A DNA stretch of 64,000 bases from Prorocentrum cordatum (GCA_963575745.1 CAUYUJ010022053.1:5001-69000), one strand, 5' to 3'. Shown: positions 21,716 to 31,150, numbered from the stretch's first letter. A program made the numbers and translations. Notes: generated from the sequence alone by a model not told the origin.

Positions 21716-21780
21716 CATCAACAACAACACCACTACCAACAACAAAAACAACAGCAGCAGCAGCAACAACAACAACAACA

Positions 21781-22747
21781 CCTACTCCAACCTGACACAT
21801 CCTGGCAACTTGTTCAAAATCGCGCTCTCGCGCGGGACCTCCTCACAATAGATTCCAGAATCGGCTCTCTTACGTTGTACTTTCTCTGGGTTTAACTTGA
21901 GATGCCGCGCCCTCAACACTCAGGAATGAAATCGTCCTCCTCGTCCTTAACCGCAACCCCCCCGCGCCCCGCCCCCCCCACTCGTATCTGCAACTGCGGG
22001 GTGCTACGTATGAGTTCCTCCTCTGAGTGTATGGGCGGCGCGCCCAGGTGGAAAAGAGAGGGGCGGGCCCTCTCAGAAAGCTCGGAAGCTCCCCGGCCTT
22101 ATGAACGGTCTCCTGAGCCTTCCCAAGAGACACAGAAAAAACTTCTCAGAATGCGCGAGGGCTTCTGAGGAGTCCCTCCGCCTTCTAAGAAGGCCTTCTC
22201 CTCCTCGCTTCCCCCGCTCGCTCGCCGCCGAGCGCATGGGTGCCGCCCATCCTCGTCGTAGGCCAGCGAGCAGCTCAGGCCCCGCAGGTCGTTGAGCGAC
22301 TCCTGGACGGCGGCCGAGGCCGCGGCCGCGGCGTCGACCTGGTCGCCCGCAGCGGGCGCCGCGGCGTCGGCCTCTGGGGCAGTGCAAAGGGGGGTCACCA
22401 CTAGGGGGGTCGCCACTTCCTCGAGGAAACGCCACTTCCTCGAAACTTCCTCGAGGAACTGGGCCCCCCAGAGCCCCGAAAATGCAAAGAAACGTCCAAG
22501 AACATCCTCGACCCCTCGACTCTCCATCCTGGAACCTCGATTTCCAGGAGAAGCTGGCGACCCCCCAGTGGTGACCCCCCTTGGCACTGCCTGAGCCTCG
22601 CCCGCGGCATCCTTCGCCTCGGGGGCGGCCGCCGCCGGGGCCTGCGAGGACGACGCGGCGGCCGCGGAGCTCGCCGCCGGCTCGCCGTCGGCCACGTCGT
22701 CGCAGTCGGGCGGCATCGTGAAGTTCGAGGAGGGGAAAAAGGCCACA
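21781..22747. other. No gene recognised downstream of NOG2
   Basis: Contains a small local repeat (CCTCGAGGAAACGCCACTTCC then CCTCGAAACTTCCTCGAGGAA, 22428-22457) and mirror phrases GGGGTCACCACTAGGGGG and AGTGGTGACCCCCC. The long minus-strand frames here are GC-driven and unrecognised; a real gene cannot be excluded. Confidence 0.4.
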
Positions 22748-22902
22748 ACATAAACTTATGGCGCTCCGCCTCGGAGTCTTGGATCTGCGCCGGAGCGCCC
22801 TCCCTGGTGCGCGGAGCGCGCCAGGGGCGGCGCCGGAGGCGCCGCCCGGGAGGCCCCGGCGCGGATCCAAGAGATCCGCGCGGAGCGCCAACAAGTTTAT
22901 GT
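22748..22902 (+). mobile_element. GC-rich palindromic element abutting the NOG2 stop codon
   Basis: Ends ACATAAACTTATGGCGCTCC and inverted GGAGCGCCAACAAGTTTATG. Inner palindromes GGATCTGCGCCGGAGCGC, GCGCGGAGCGCGCC and CGGCGCCGGAGGCGCCG would fold tightly. Its last base is the A of the NOG2 TGA. Interiors of the same type occur at 8637-8752 and 14060-14165. Confidence 0.8.
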
Positions 22903-25900
22903 CAATGCCGATGTTCCTTCTTCGAGAAGTACGGGATCTTCCCGCGCTGCCAGTCGTTCAGCACGATCCGCGCCACAGCGTCGATGTCCGCCTCGCCGCC
23001 TCTCCTGAGCTTGCCCATCTTTTGCGCGACGATGGAGAGGAACGCCTCCGAGTCCTCCCACTTCGTCTCGGGCGACAGCTTGTACTTCTGAATCAAGTAC
23101 TTGGTCTTCACCCGGTTGAGCACCTCGCCGATGTAATCAGACGGCACCTTGATGCGCTCTGCCCGCACCACACCCTTAAGCACCTTCGCGGTATCCTCGC
23201 TGAAGTCACTGGCTGTCGGCGGCACGATGCCAGGACAATCCAGCATGTACAGCCTCTTCGTAAGAGCGATGTATTGCCAGACGCGCGTCTCCCCAGGCAC
23301 AGGGGCTGCTTTGCAAACCTTCTTACGCTTCAGCGTGTTGATGACAGAGGACTTCCCAACATTCGGGTAGCCAACCATGCCGACAGTCACGTGCTTCTTT
23401 TCCGACAGCAAGGTACTGAACTGCCTCAACAAATTCAGCAATGCGTTCTTGCCAAAAGGGTTAGAGATGGATGCGTGGAACGCCAACGTGGGATACTCTT
23501 TCATGAGGACCTGGATCCACTTCCGCGAGACCCACGTGGGCACCAAGTCCACCTTCTCAGCCTCCTCCTCCTCCTCCACCTCCTCTCCCTCCCTCGCCTT
23601 CCTTCCCCCTTCCTGCTCCTGCTCCTGCCCCTGCTCCTCCCGTAGGCTTACTTCGGGCACGTCCTCCCACAGGCGGACTTGGGGCGAAGAATGCAAAAAC
23701 AAAGAAAGCTCAACACAACTGCCCACCAGTGGCCAAACCAAAATCTCAAAATATATCGTCCCCAGACCATTGGCTGACAATGTTTTCTTTTGTTCCTCCT
23801 CCTCCTCCTCCTCCTCCTCCCTCCTCCTCCTCCTCCTCCTCCCCCTCCTCCTCCTCCTCCTCCTCCATGCTCCTCCAGGCGGGCTCCGCTCCAGGGGCGC
23901 TTGGGCGTGGGCCTGCCCGGGGCCTCGGCCGCTGCCCGCCCGTCGTCGCCCCCCCCCCCCCGCCGTCCGCCACCCCGCCGCTTGGCTCCCCGAGCGAGTG
24001 GCACTGCTGCCTGCCCTCGGCGCCTGGGAGGGGGAGGGGGAGGAGGAGCAGGAGGAGGAGGAGGAGGAGGAGGAGGGGGAGGAGGAGCAGGAGGAGGAGG
24101 AGGAGGAGGAGGAGGAGGAGGAGGAGGATTGTGCGCGGTGGGGGCCCTTCTGTTTGCCCTGCAATCGGCGGTGGACAAACCTCCCTTTAGCAGAGACCTC
24201 CCTGTAGTGAAAACGGCCCGGGACCGAAACCGACGGACCTGGACCCGCAAAGATGACGGCCGCGACGCCCCCCTCGCGAGCGGAAAACGGCCAATTCGCT
24301 AATCGACGTGTCAGGGTAGGAGGTCGATCCACCCCCAGTTCAAGGGCCGTGAGGCCCGTGAGTGAATTCGTGCATTTCTGCGGGTCCCGCACCAGCCACT
24401 CTCAGGCACGGTGGGGGGCATTGGACAGTGGATCCTTCGATAAGGGATCCAGGGTCTGGAATCTGGTGGATCTCCCTTATTGGATTGGTAATGGAAATAT
24501 CAACGCCGCCCTCATCGGAGAAGGAATCCTCCGGGGCGTGAAGCCTGCTGGGCACATTCCTTAACCAGCGCCCCCCCCACCGTATGGTTGGTGTCTGCTC
24601 TGGGCGTCTGTGATTGGCCTATGCTCATTAATTGATGATGCGCTCGTGACGGCTGCTCTGAACGTATCTTGGTGGTGTCTGGTAGGGGTGCGTGCTGCCG
24701 AGGTCTCCTGTTGGCTCATGACGTTGGTGCCTGCTTCGGGAATATGGTCGTGGTGCCTGCTCTTCCAGTACATGGCTGTGATGCGTGACTGGCGCTCGCG
24801 TCTGCTCTGGATGTATGCCTCTGGTGCAAAGTATCGGTGCAAATTCTGGGCGCCTGTTACGGGTGTATGGCATCGGCGCATGCTCTCGGGGTGAGTATCG
24901 GTATCTCTTATGGTTGAACAGTCTCAGCGCACTCTGTTGGTGAATGCCAAGCCTTGTTCTATGTCAGTGTTGCATGTTACTAGTGCCGGTGATGCAGACA
25001 TGCTGCTGGTGTATGTGATTGGTGAATGCCTTCTTGAATGAAATGATGCAGGTTCTCCATCCAATAGATTGATGCCCGCTTGAAGGGTCTGTTCGTGGCG
25101 CCTGCTAATGTTGTGCGCTGCTGGTGGCTTGTATCTGCAAATGCTCTCGGTGCATCTCGTTGGTGTTTGTGCTCTAGATGCCCATTCTCGCTGTTTCTCC
25201 TTGATGCACGTTCTGAACGGACGTTCGTATGTTACAGTAGGAGTCCGCCCACAAGAAACCTTCCACAAGAAACCCAACTCTGAGACCCCAGGGCGTCCAT
25301 CGATTTTTGGTGCGGGAACGTCACGCTTTTCATAGCAACACCATCGACACCGAAGAAACCCAGGGGGACCCTGGAGGCGAGCAGGGTGTTCCTTGGCATG
25401 GGTCTCCACTGTATGCGTGCTTGTTTCGGGTCGGGCGAAAGGGGGCGATAGCAAAGGGGGGGTTTGAGAATCAGCTCAGGTAGCTGATTTGGCGCTTATG
25501 TATCGAGGAATGGGCCCCTCGGTGGGGCCAGGACCAGCTGCATGCAGCAGATTTCGTACCCCCCCCTTTCCCAAACCCCCCCTTTCGCCCGACCCGATTG
25601 TTCTGTGCTATGCTCGCATGCCTGCTCGTATGCTCTCATCCTATGCTCGGTGTGGTCGGCGCGACATCGTGACGCCCGCACGGCGCGACGCCGCCCTGAC
25701 GAGGCTGTCTGCTACTGACTACCTACCAGACCACCCCAACCCAACCCGAAGACCCGAATTTCGGGTTGGGGGGGGGTAAGGGTTCCACACGAGTTTTGTT
25801 CGATGTTTCCCGACCCCCCCCCACTGGAAATCGAGGGTATATCTGAGCCTTCGGGTTGGGTTGGGGTCGTTTTGTGGGTGGTGAGCTACAGCTGCGAGCA

Positions 25901-28900
25901 CTCTGAAGAGGCTTGCGCATCGTGCCGCCATCGCATCCTCGGGGGTGCACGGCAGGCTCGCGTCGTGTCGACCCCGGCGCTGGTGCTCAGCCTTCAAGGC
26001 ACGCGGTGGGGTCGCCGCCGGTCGGCCCGACGCGAACCTGCAGCGTCTGGGGCCCGGCGGCCGCGGTATACAGCGCGGACGACGCGGGATGACCAGGGGC
26101 CACCCGGAGTCTTGTACAGTCATCGTGCTACCATGATAGGAACGCATCATAAGGCACCGAGGGGGCCTTTCCACGGCGGGCCTGGCCAAAAGCAAGTGCC
26201 GAGACAAACATCTGAGGAACAGCCGGAAAACTCAGGCCCCTTCGGAGCCCAAAGTGGTCCTCCTTCAGCGTCTTGGCTGCAGAGCTAGGTCGGGCATGCC
26301 TACGGGCGGATCTTGGGGCGAAACATGAAAAAATAGTCCCAAATAGTCAAAAATAGCAAACATGCTCAAGACATCGTCTCCGGATCATTTTATGACCATT
26401 TTCGAATACTCCTCCTGTGGAGGGACAGGCCGGACTTGACATGTAGAGGACTGGCGGCTGCCGCCTGCAGGGCGGGCGCGGCGGGCTGGCCCTGGGACCC
26501 CCCCCCCGCCGCCTTGGGGCCTGGCCCAGGGCCAGCTCGGGCGTGTCCCCCTACAGGGGGATTTGGGGCGAAAGGCACAAACTACCCCCAAAAATGCCCC
26601 AACGTGCTCAAAAGTAGTCAAACGATCGTCCCCCGACTATGTTTTTTTTTCCCCCGTGTAGATAAAGGAAAGAGAACTATGCACATACACCGATTCTGGT
26701 CAGGCCCATCCTGAGTCCAGGATCGGTGCATACGCCCTCTTACCTTGGCCAGGGAGGTATATGCACCGATCCTGGGTTAAGGATGGGCGTTGTCAGGATC
26801 GGTGCATGTGCATAGTTCTCTTCGCCCGATGTAGAGGGGCAGGCCCGACTTAAGCCCAGGGCCGGCGGCTGCGGTGCGCAGCGGCGGGCTGCCCGGGGAC
26901 ACCCCCCGCAGCCTCGGCGCCTGGCCCCGGGGCCGGCGGCTGCGGTGCGCGGGGTGGAGGCGGGCTATACTCCAGATTTCGTAATAAAGGGAGGGGGGTC
27001 TCATTTCGGAGGGGTCTCTTCCAAGCTATCTTGGAGGGCCTGGGGGGGTGGGTCTGGGGACGATGTTTTGGAGGGTTCTCCCAGGGGGGGGTCTAAAACT
27101 TCTCGTCTGGGAGGGTTGAGACCCCCTCCCTTTTATTACGAAATCTGGAGTACCCAGGGACCGCTTCCCAGGGCCCCTCGAAGAATGGCAAAAATCATGA
27201 CGGGACTTTTTTTCCCCCCCCCATTTCCGGCCTCCGGGGGCCCTCGCTGGGCCTCGGGACCGTGAAAGAAGGACTCCGGATGAGAAGCCCGTCCCGGGGA
27301 ATGGGTCGAGTCCTCTGGGGATCGAGGTTATGAAAAAAACATGACGTCGGGGGTCTAGGTAGTTGGGGCCTGGCGGCCTTAGGATACTGGTCCTGCAGAC
27401 GTGCCAGAAGCAACCTGCTGGGTGGAGAAAACAAGCAGAATCATCAGTCCTCGACCCTTCTCGACCAACGATCTTCCAGACCCCATCTATCCTTGAACCC
27501 GTACGTCAAGTTCTAGTCGTGACGACTTGTGCGTTGGTTTCTGGCACTGGGGAAACAAACAGGCACCGATACCACTACTCCCCGGACCTCTCCTGGGCCA
27601 CGTCCTAAAATATCGAGGCGAATCCGGCGGTGGAGACGAAGGCCTCCCAGGAGGCCGAAAAAGGGTAAGGGTGGCGGTATCAGGGCCTTGTCTTTTCCCG
27701 AGTGCTTTCTTGAAGGATCGTGGCTTCCTGATGCCGTAGGGGCCCGACCACAAGAAACCTCCTACAAAAAACCCAACCCTGAGACCCTGGGGCAACAACT
27801 GATTTGTGGCGTGGGAGCGTCACGCCTTCCATCGCAAAACCATCGAAACCCAAGAAACCCAGGGCACCGCAGACGTCGATCGTGGTTGGAGAAGATGGAG
27901 GAGGAGGAGGAGGCGGAGGAGAAAGAGGAGGAGGAGGAGGAGGAGGAGGAAGAGGAGAAGGGGGAGGAGGAGGGGCACGAGGAGGGGGGGGGAGGAGGAG
28001 GAGGAGGAGCAGGGTACTTCTTGGCACGGGCCCCCACTGCATGCGCAAGGTCGCTCAAAAGCCGCCACCTGCGGGCCTCACGGCGGCGGTCCACGCTTCG
28101 GCCTGGAGCGGCCACGATCTGGCCGCCTCCGCGCGGGCACGACGCGACGAGCACGTGCCGTGGCCACGAGGAGTGCCCACGTCCCCTGTCCTTTTGGCAT
28201 GCGCAGTATGGAAGGGGGCCCTGGGACACACGAATCCATAGACACAAATCCCACAATTCCCCATATGCGTTGCATGGTTTCTGGGATCTCGTCTCCCCCC
28301 GCACTTCCCACATGTTCCCATTGTCTACTGGGAGTGATGACTTGCGTCTGTGTGTTTTTCCCTCCTGACATGTAGGGCTTTGACAATGCACCGCTAACTC
28401 CCAGGATCCAAGGGCAGAACACCTGCCAGGGACTGGCCGCTGGGGCAGAACATTTCTGTGCGCGCGTCGGCCCAAGATGCGGCGGCCTTCGCCGGAGGAA
28501 GGCCTTTACACATCCTCTGCAACACTTCCAACTGCGCCTTGGTTCCAGCATGCGGTCCGTGCGCGACGGCAGGACACGGCCCCCTCAAGAAAGCACCGGG
28601 AGACCTGTGCCCAAAAGAGGGCACAGTCAAGCTGCTGCAATCAGGAACGCTAAATAGGAAACTTGCCACCCAAACGAGCCTGGGTGCACGGGGAGGGCTG
28701 GAGGAACAACCTCGGAATGATCTAAGGAACAGCGAGCCCCGTTCGAACCCGAAGAGGCCCTGATTTCAGCGTCTTGACTGCAAGGACAACATGGGCACGA
28801 TGCCCAAAGGCCAAAAGGTGGTCCCAAGAAGGCAGCGGCCGCTGTTGGGCAGGCGACCTCTCGACTCGAACGGACTATGCTCGAGGCGACACCGACTGTG

Positions 28901-30429
28901 AGTCCTGTTCAAAACTGGCAGGAATCGGGGATGGACAGAACCCCCTTTAGCAAAACGTGGTTTAGTGAAAACGACCTCGGGCCCAAATCTGGCGGGCGAA
29001 AGCCTGGAAACTGACGGCCACGGCGCCCTCTCGAGAACCGAAAACGGACAATTCACTAATCGACGTGTCACTATTGTGGGTTCTGTCCAGCCCCGAACCA
29101 TCCTTCCCGTCCCCAGTGATCGCAGCGAGCCTTAGGTCGGGCATGCCCTTCTACAGGCGGACGTTGGGAGAGAAAGGTTAAACTAGGCACGACATATTCA
29201 AACATAGTTTAAGTAATCCCAAAAAATCGTCCCCCAGACTATGTGTTACTATTTCTGGAAAGTCAGCCTGTAGAGGGACATGCCCGACTTCAAGCGAGCC
29301 CCTGGCCTTGTTCAGCACCAGCACGATGTGCTTGTGGGCCCGGTTCTTCCGCAGCTCCGCCTCCAGTGCCCGGCAGCGGGTGCCCATCGGGTCCCGCGCG
29401 TCGAGCACGAACACGAGCACGTCCGAGGAATCCACGACCTGCCAGCGGAGGTGGCCAGGATCAGTCAGCGCCGAATCGAGCCACATCGGCGTGGAGTCGG
29501 AATCGAATCGCATCGGCCGCGCCAAGATGCACAGCGGCGCCGTAAAAGCACCGGGCCGCATCGGAGCGCCAGAATATCAGTACCGAATGGGACCGGGTCG
29601 GCTGAAATCGGTATGAAATCAGATCGATCGGATCTAACAGGACCCTGGAAAGGAGATCGATAGGTTTTCGCTTGCTTTCCCACACTTCTGGGTCTTCAAG
29701 GCCGTCCTCGCCGCAACCGCTGGATCCTCGTCGCCGTCGACGTCTTCCTCGGCCTCGTTCCTTGATCGAACCCCAGCCACCGCAAGCCTGACTCCCGAAT
29801 GCCTGGTCGAGACGGGTCTCCCCCCCGCCCCCGTCCCTCCGCCCTCCTCGTCCTCCTCCTCGCATCTCCTCGCCGTCCTCCCCATGCCCTTCTGGCCCAC
29901 CTTCCACAACTCTGACCAGATTCGCCTAGACGTGCCCTTGTCAAAGATCTCCTCCTTCGCATGACCCATCGAAGTATCGGCGGTATCCCCCAGCTTCGCT
30001 CGCTGCAACTGTTTGTCGTCGTACTCCTCCGACTTTTGCTCCACCGCGGATATGAGGCCCTCCATGTCGTAGCTGCCGAGCTTTGCCCGCTTCTGTTGTC
30101 TCCTCTTGCCGAAGGTCTCCTGGAACGGCGAGATGGAAAGCAAATCCATCTTCGAGGCTTTACCCTCCGTGTCGCGCAGCAGGGACATTGGCAGCTTGGA
30201 GGACTTCAAGACCACCTGGAAAGGATCCTCGACTCCCTTGCTGATGGTCTCCCGGAAAGCCTGCATCTTGCCCTGGGCTATCACGCGCGTGTTGCCGAAC
30301 CAGCGCCGGTCGGGCTGGATGCGGCGCGGCCCCTTCGGCTGCTCCTTCATCTTGGCGATGTTGGGCTTCGACTTGTACATCTGCAGCCGCTTGATGGTGT
30401 TCTCGGAGCGGAAGTGGGAGCCATCCTTC
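22902..30429 (-). CDS. NOG2: Nucleolar GTP-binding protein 2 (NOG2/GNL2/NUG2-type), 5'-partial, three exons
   Basis: Exons on the minus strand: 30429-29901, 29438-29307 and 23552-22902 (stop TGA at 22904-22902). Joined they give 436 residues plus a missing N-terminus. Exon 1 carries the NGP1 N-terminal domain, including PDRRWFGNTRVI and KLPMSLL. Exon 2 has VDSSDV and DARDP (about 189-193). The GTPase motifs are circularly permuted, as in the YlqF/YawG family: G4 NKVD (219-222), HAS (246-248), P-loop GYPNVGKSS (281-289), PGET (305-309), DCPG (325-328). The C-terminus NDWQRGKIPYF matches plant NUG2 closely. Known role of the family: late 60S pre-ribosome maturation in nucleolus and nucleoplasm. 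Exon 1 starts after CCCTTTCAG with its first base completing a codon, so at least one short upstream exon (about 25-40 residues) lies above 30430; I could not find it. Length without it is a little under the yeast and plant proteins. All catalytic motifs are intact, so the gene looks functional. Confidence 0.93.
23565..23870. repeat. CTC tracts at the NOG2 intron 2 acceptor end
   Basis: CTCCTCC runs at 23562-23640 and 23797-23870 (GAG in the sense of the gene), the first directly upstream of the exon 3 acceptor. Confidence 0.9.
24016..24130. repeat. GAG tract in NOG2 intron 2
   Basis: GAG triplets with AGCAGGAGG units, in opposite orientation to the CTC tract at 23797-23870, so the two could pair. 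Confidence 0.9.
24175..24338 (+). mobile_element. Family N TIR element in NOG2 intron 2
   Basis: GGCGGTGGACAAACCTCCC and an inverted GGAGGTCGATCCACCCCC. The interior has GTAGTGAAAACGGCCCGGG and AATTCGCTAATCGACGTGTC. Confidence 0.78.
24407..24583 (+). mobile_element. Family F TIR element in NOG2 intron 2
   Basis: ACGGTGGGGGGCATTGGACA to CAGCGCCCCCCCCACCGTA. It shares ATATCAACGCCGCCCTCATC and GGCACATTCCTTAACC with the other copies. Confidence 0.85.
24590..25210 (+). repeat. Degenerate minisatellite in NOG2 intron 2
   Basis: GGTGCCTGCTC, GGTGTCTGCTC and ATGCCTCTGGTG type phrases recur every 30-40 bases for about 600 bp. Confidence 0.6.
25235..25411 (+). mobile_element. Family H TIR element in NOG2 intron 2, TA target
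   Basis: CAGTAGGAGTCCGCCCAC to CATGGGTCTCCACTG, flanked by TA. Its right end lies 14 bp from the family G element at 25426. Confidence 0.85.
25426..25597 (+). mobile_element. Family G TIR element in NOG2 intron 2, 5-bp TSD
   Basis: Ends TCGGGTCGGGCGAAAGGGG and its inverse. Flanked by TTGTT at 25421-25425 and 25598-25602. The interior has ATGTATCGAGGAATGGGCCC and CAGCTGCATGCAGC. Confidence 0.88.
26285..26439 (+). mobile_element. Family A TIR element in NOG2 intron 2
   Basis: CTAGGTCGGGCATGCC at the left and GGGACAGGCCGGACTTGA at the right, with interior GAAACATGAAAAAATAGTCC. No convincing target duplication remains. Confidence 0.85.
26535..26853 (+). mobile_element. Family A TIR element split by a nested element
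   Basis: The left end GCTCGGGCGTGTCCCCC is at 26535 and the right end GGGGCAGGCCCGACTTAAG stops at 26853. The copy is twice the usual size because a second inverted-repeat element lies inside it (26669-26822). Confidence 0.85.
26669..26822 (+). mobile_element. Nested TIR element with AGAGAACTATGCAC ends
   Basis: The ends are inverted copies of AGAGAACTATGCACAT followed by CACCGATCCTG; inner GGATCGGTGCAT motifs repeat in both directions, giving a strong hairpin. GTGTAGA before it and ATGTAGA after it suggest a duplicated target at the CCTGTAGAG of the host family A copy. A partial relative (CACCGATCCTGGCC) is at about 37340. Confidence 0.8.
26970..27150 (+). mobile_element. Family B TIR element in NOG2 intron 2, TA target
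   Basis: Same 179-181 bp element as at 14305, flanked by TA at 26968-26969 and 27151-27152. Confidence 0.9.
27230..27350 (+). repeat. Family D dispersed repeat in NOG2 intron 2
   Basis: GCTGGGCCTCGGGACCGTGA, GGATGAGAAGCCCGTCCCGG and ATGAAAAAAACATGACGTCG, in the family D order. Confidence 0.75.
27735..28041 (+). mobile_element. Family H element expanded by an internal (GAG)n tract
   Basis: CGTAGGGGCCCGACCACAAG at the left and TTGGCACGGGCCCCCACTGC at the right match family H, but a GAG tract (about 27896-28012) sits inside, just before the right end. A similar fragment with a GAG tract occurs at 32217-32400. Confidence 0.8.
28458..28763 (+). CDS. Open frame of unknown status inside NOG2 intron 2
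   Basis: An open frame on the opposite strand to NOG2 reads RPLHILCNTSNCALVPAC and GPLKKAPGDLCPKEG, is rich in Cys, and is not low complexity. It is bounded on one side by a CTC-bearing family H element and on the other by family J and N fragments. I recognise no domain, there is no clear splice signal, and most of the neighbourhood is repeat. It may be a fragment of a captured gene or chance. Confidence 0.15.
   Translation: MRASAQDAAAFAGGRPLHILCNTSNCALVPACGPCATAGHGPLKKAPGDLCPKEGTVKLLQSGTLNRKLATQTSLGARGGLEEQPRNDLRNSEPRSNPKRP
28786..28920 (+). repeat. Family J partial copy in NOG2 intron 2
   Basis: GGGCACGATGCCCAAAGG, GCAGCGGCCGCTGTTGGGC and GTGAGTCCTGTTC follow the order of one arm of the palindrome at 17777-18040. 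The other arm is missing or diverged. Confidence 0.6.
28926..29096 (+). mobile_element. Family N TIR element in NOG2 intron 2
   Basis: GGGGATGGACAGAACCCCC and an inverted GGGTTCTGTCCAGCCCC. It shares TTTAGTGAAAACGACC and ATTCACTAATCGACGTGTC with the copy at 24175. Confidence 0.8.
29132..29292 (+). mobile_element. Family A TIR element next to the NOG2 exon 2 donor, 8-bp TSD
   Basis: The element starts TTAGGTCGGGCATGCCC and ends with the inverted equivalent GGGACATGCCCGACTTCA. It is flanked by perfect 8-bp direct repeats AGCGAGCC (29124-29131 and 29293-29300). The interior is A-rich with the family signature CCCCAGACTATG. It lies 13 bp from the GC splice donor of NOG2 intron 2. Confidence 0.92.
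29439..29900 (-). other. NOG2 intron 1 (GT-AG, 462 bp)
   Basis: The donor reads GGAAG|GTGGGC and the acceptor GCTGGCAG|GTCGTG. The intron is phase 0 and joins ELWK to VVDSSDV, which is continuous in NOG2 homologues. It is an ordinary GT-AG intron; the interior holds degenerate TCGGAATCGAATCG-type sequence and no coding frame that I recognise. Confidence 0.85.
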
Positions 30430-30654
30430 CTGAAAGGGGTGGGGGAGCAAGAGGACGCGGACACCGCTGCCCCCGGATCTCTCACAGCGTGCGTTCCGAC
30501 TGGGATTCCGAGGCGAATCCAGCCAAAGCAACGCGGGCCCCCGGGGTGGCGCGAAGAGGCGACGACGAGCACGGCGGAAGGACAGCGTCGTCGGCATGCC
30601 CTGCTCTCTTGATGGGCAATCACAGGACCCCTGACCCTTTGGGAGCGGACCTGA

Positions 30655-30790
30655 CTTAGGAGGGCCAGGAACATCAGGGATAAGGGGTCTGTTCTGCAGA
30701 TGCATCGAAACGCACCGCCCAAATCCGTGACCCCGAATGCGGGCGGGGACCCGAGTAAGGCCGCGGCTTCCCTATGCCATCAGGGATAAA
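30655..30790 (+). repeat. Family M dispersed repeat
   Basis: Aligned with 17138-17276. It overlaps the upstream part of the open frame that leads into NOG2 exon 1, which supports treating that part as intron. Confidence 0.68.
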
Positions 30791-30879
30791 AAAGGGGTCC
30801 TGTTGCCCTCGATGCCCCTTCGCGGCCGACGAGCCCATCCGTGCACGGACCCTCGCAGATTGGCGACCGACGCGCGACC

Positions 30880-31150
30880 CCGGGAGGAGGAGGGAGGAGG
30901 GAGGGAGGGAGGGAGGAGGGAGGAGGGAGGAGGGGGGAGGGGAGAGGAGAAGAAGAGGAGGAGGAGGGAGGAGGAGGAGAGGAGGAGGAGGAGGAGGAGG
31001 AGGGGAGGGGAGGAGAGGAGGAGGGAGGAGGAGGAGGAGGAGGAGGGAGAGGAGGAGAGGAGGAGGAGGAGGGAGGGAGGAGGAGGAGGTGGAAGGAGGA
31101 GGAGGGAGAGGAGGAGGAGGAGGAGGAGGAGGAGGAGGAGGGAGGAGGGG
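30880..31150. repeat. GAG/GGA tract
   Basis: GGAGGAGGGAGG runs over about 270 bp. The open frames are poly-Arg/Glu/Gly artefacts. Confidence 0.95.

Larger units (their letters stand above)
23553..29306 (-). other. NOG2 intron 2 (GC-AG, 5,754 bp), packed with inverted-repeat elements
   Basis: The donor reads AACAAG|GCCAGG (GC rather than GT) and the acceptor GCTGAGAAG|GTGGAC. It is phase 0 and splits the G4 motif between NK and VD; homologues are continuous here. The acceptor is preceded on the transcribed strand by a polypurine (GAG)n run instead of a polypyrimidine tract. The interior contains elements of families N, F, H, G, A (three, one with a nested element), B, D, H again, J, and N again, plus CTC/GAG tracts and a degenerate minisatellite. 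The boundaries rest on protein continuity, not on transcript data. Confidence 0.8.

Noticed and set aside
22902-24392. Using the whole 496-codon frame as the last NOG2 exon
   Set aside because: The upstream 280 codons are CTC/GAG artefacts and repeat elements (families N and F overlap). Homology starts exactly at VDLVPTWV after an AG, and NK of the same motif ends exon 2.
29961-30659. Plus-strand 232-codon frame opposite NOG2 exon 1
   Set aside because: It is an antisense shadow of a conserved exon; the same holds for 23377-24207 opposite exon 3.
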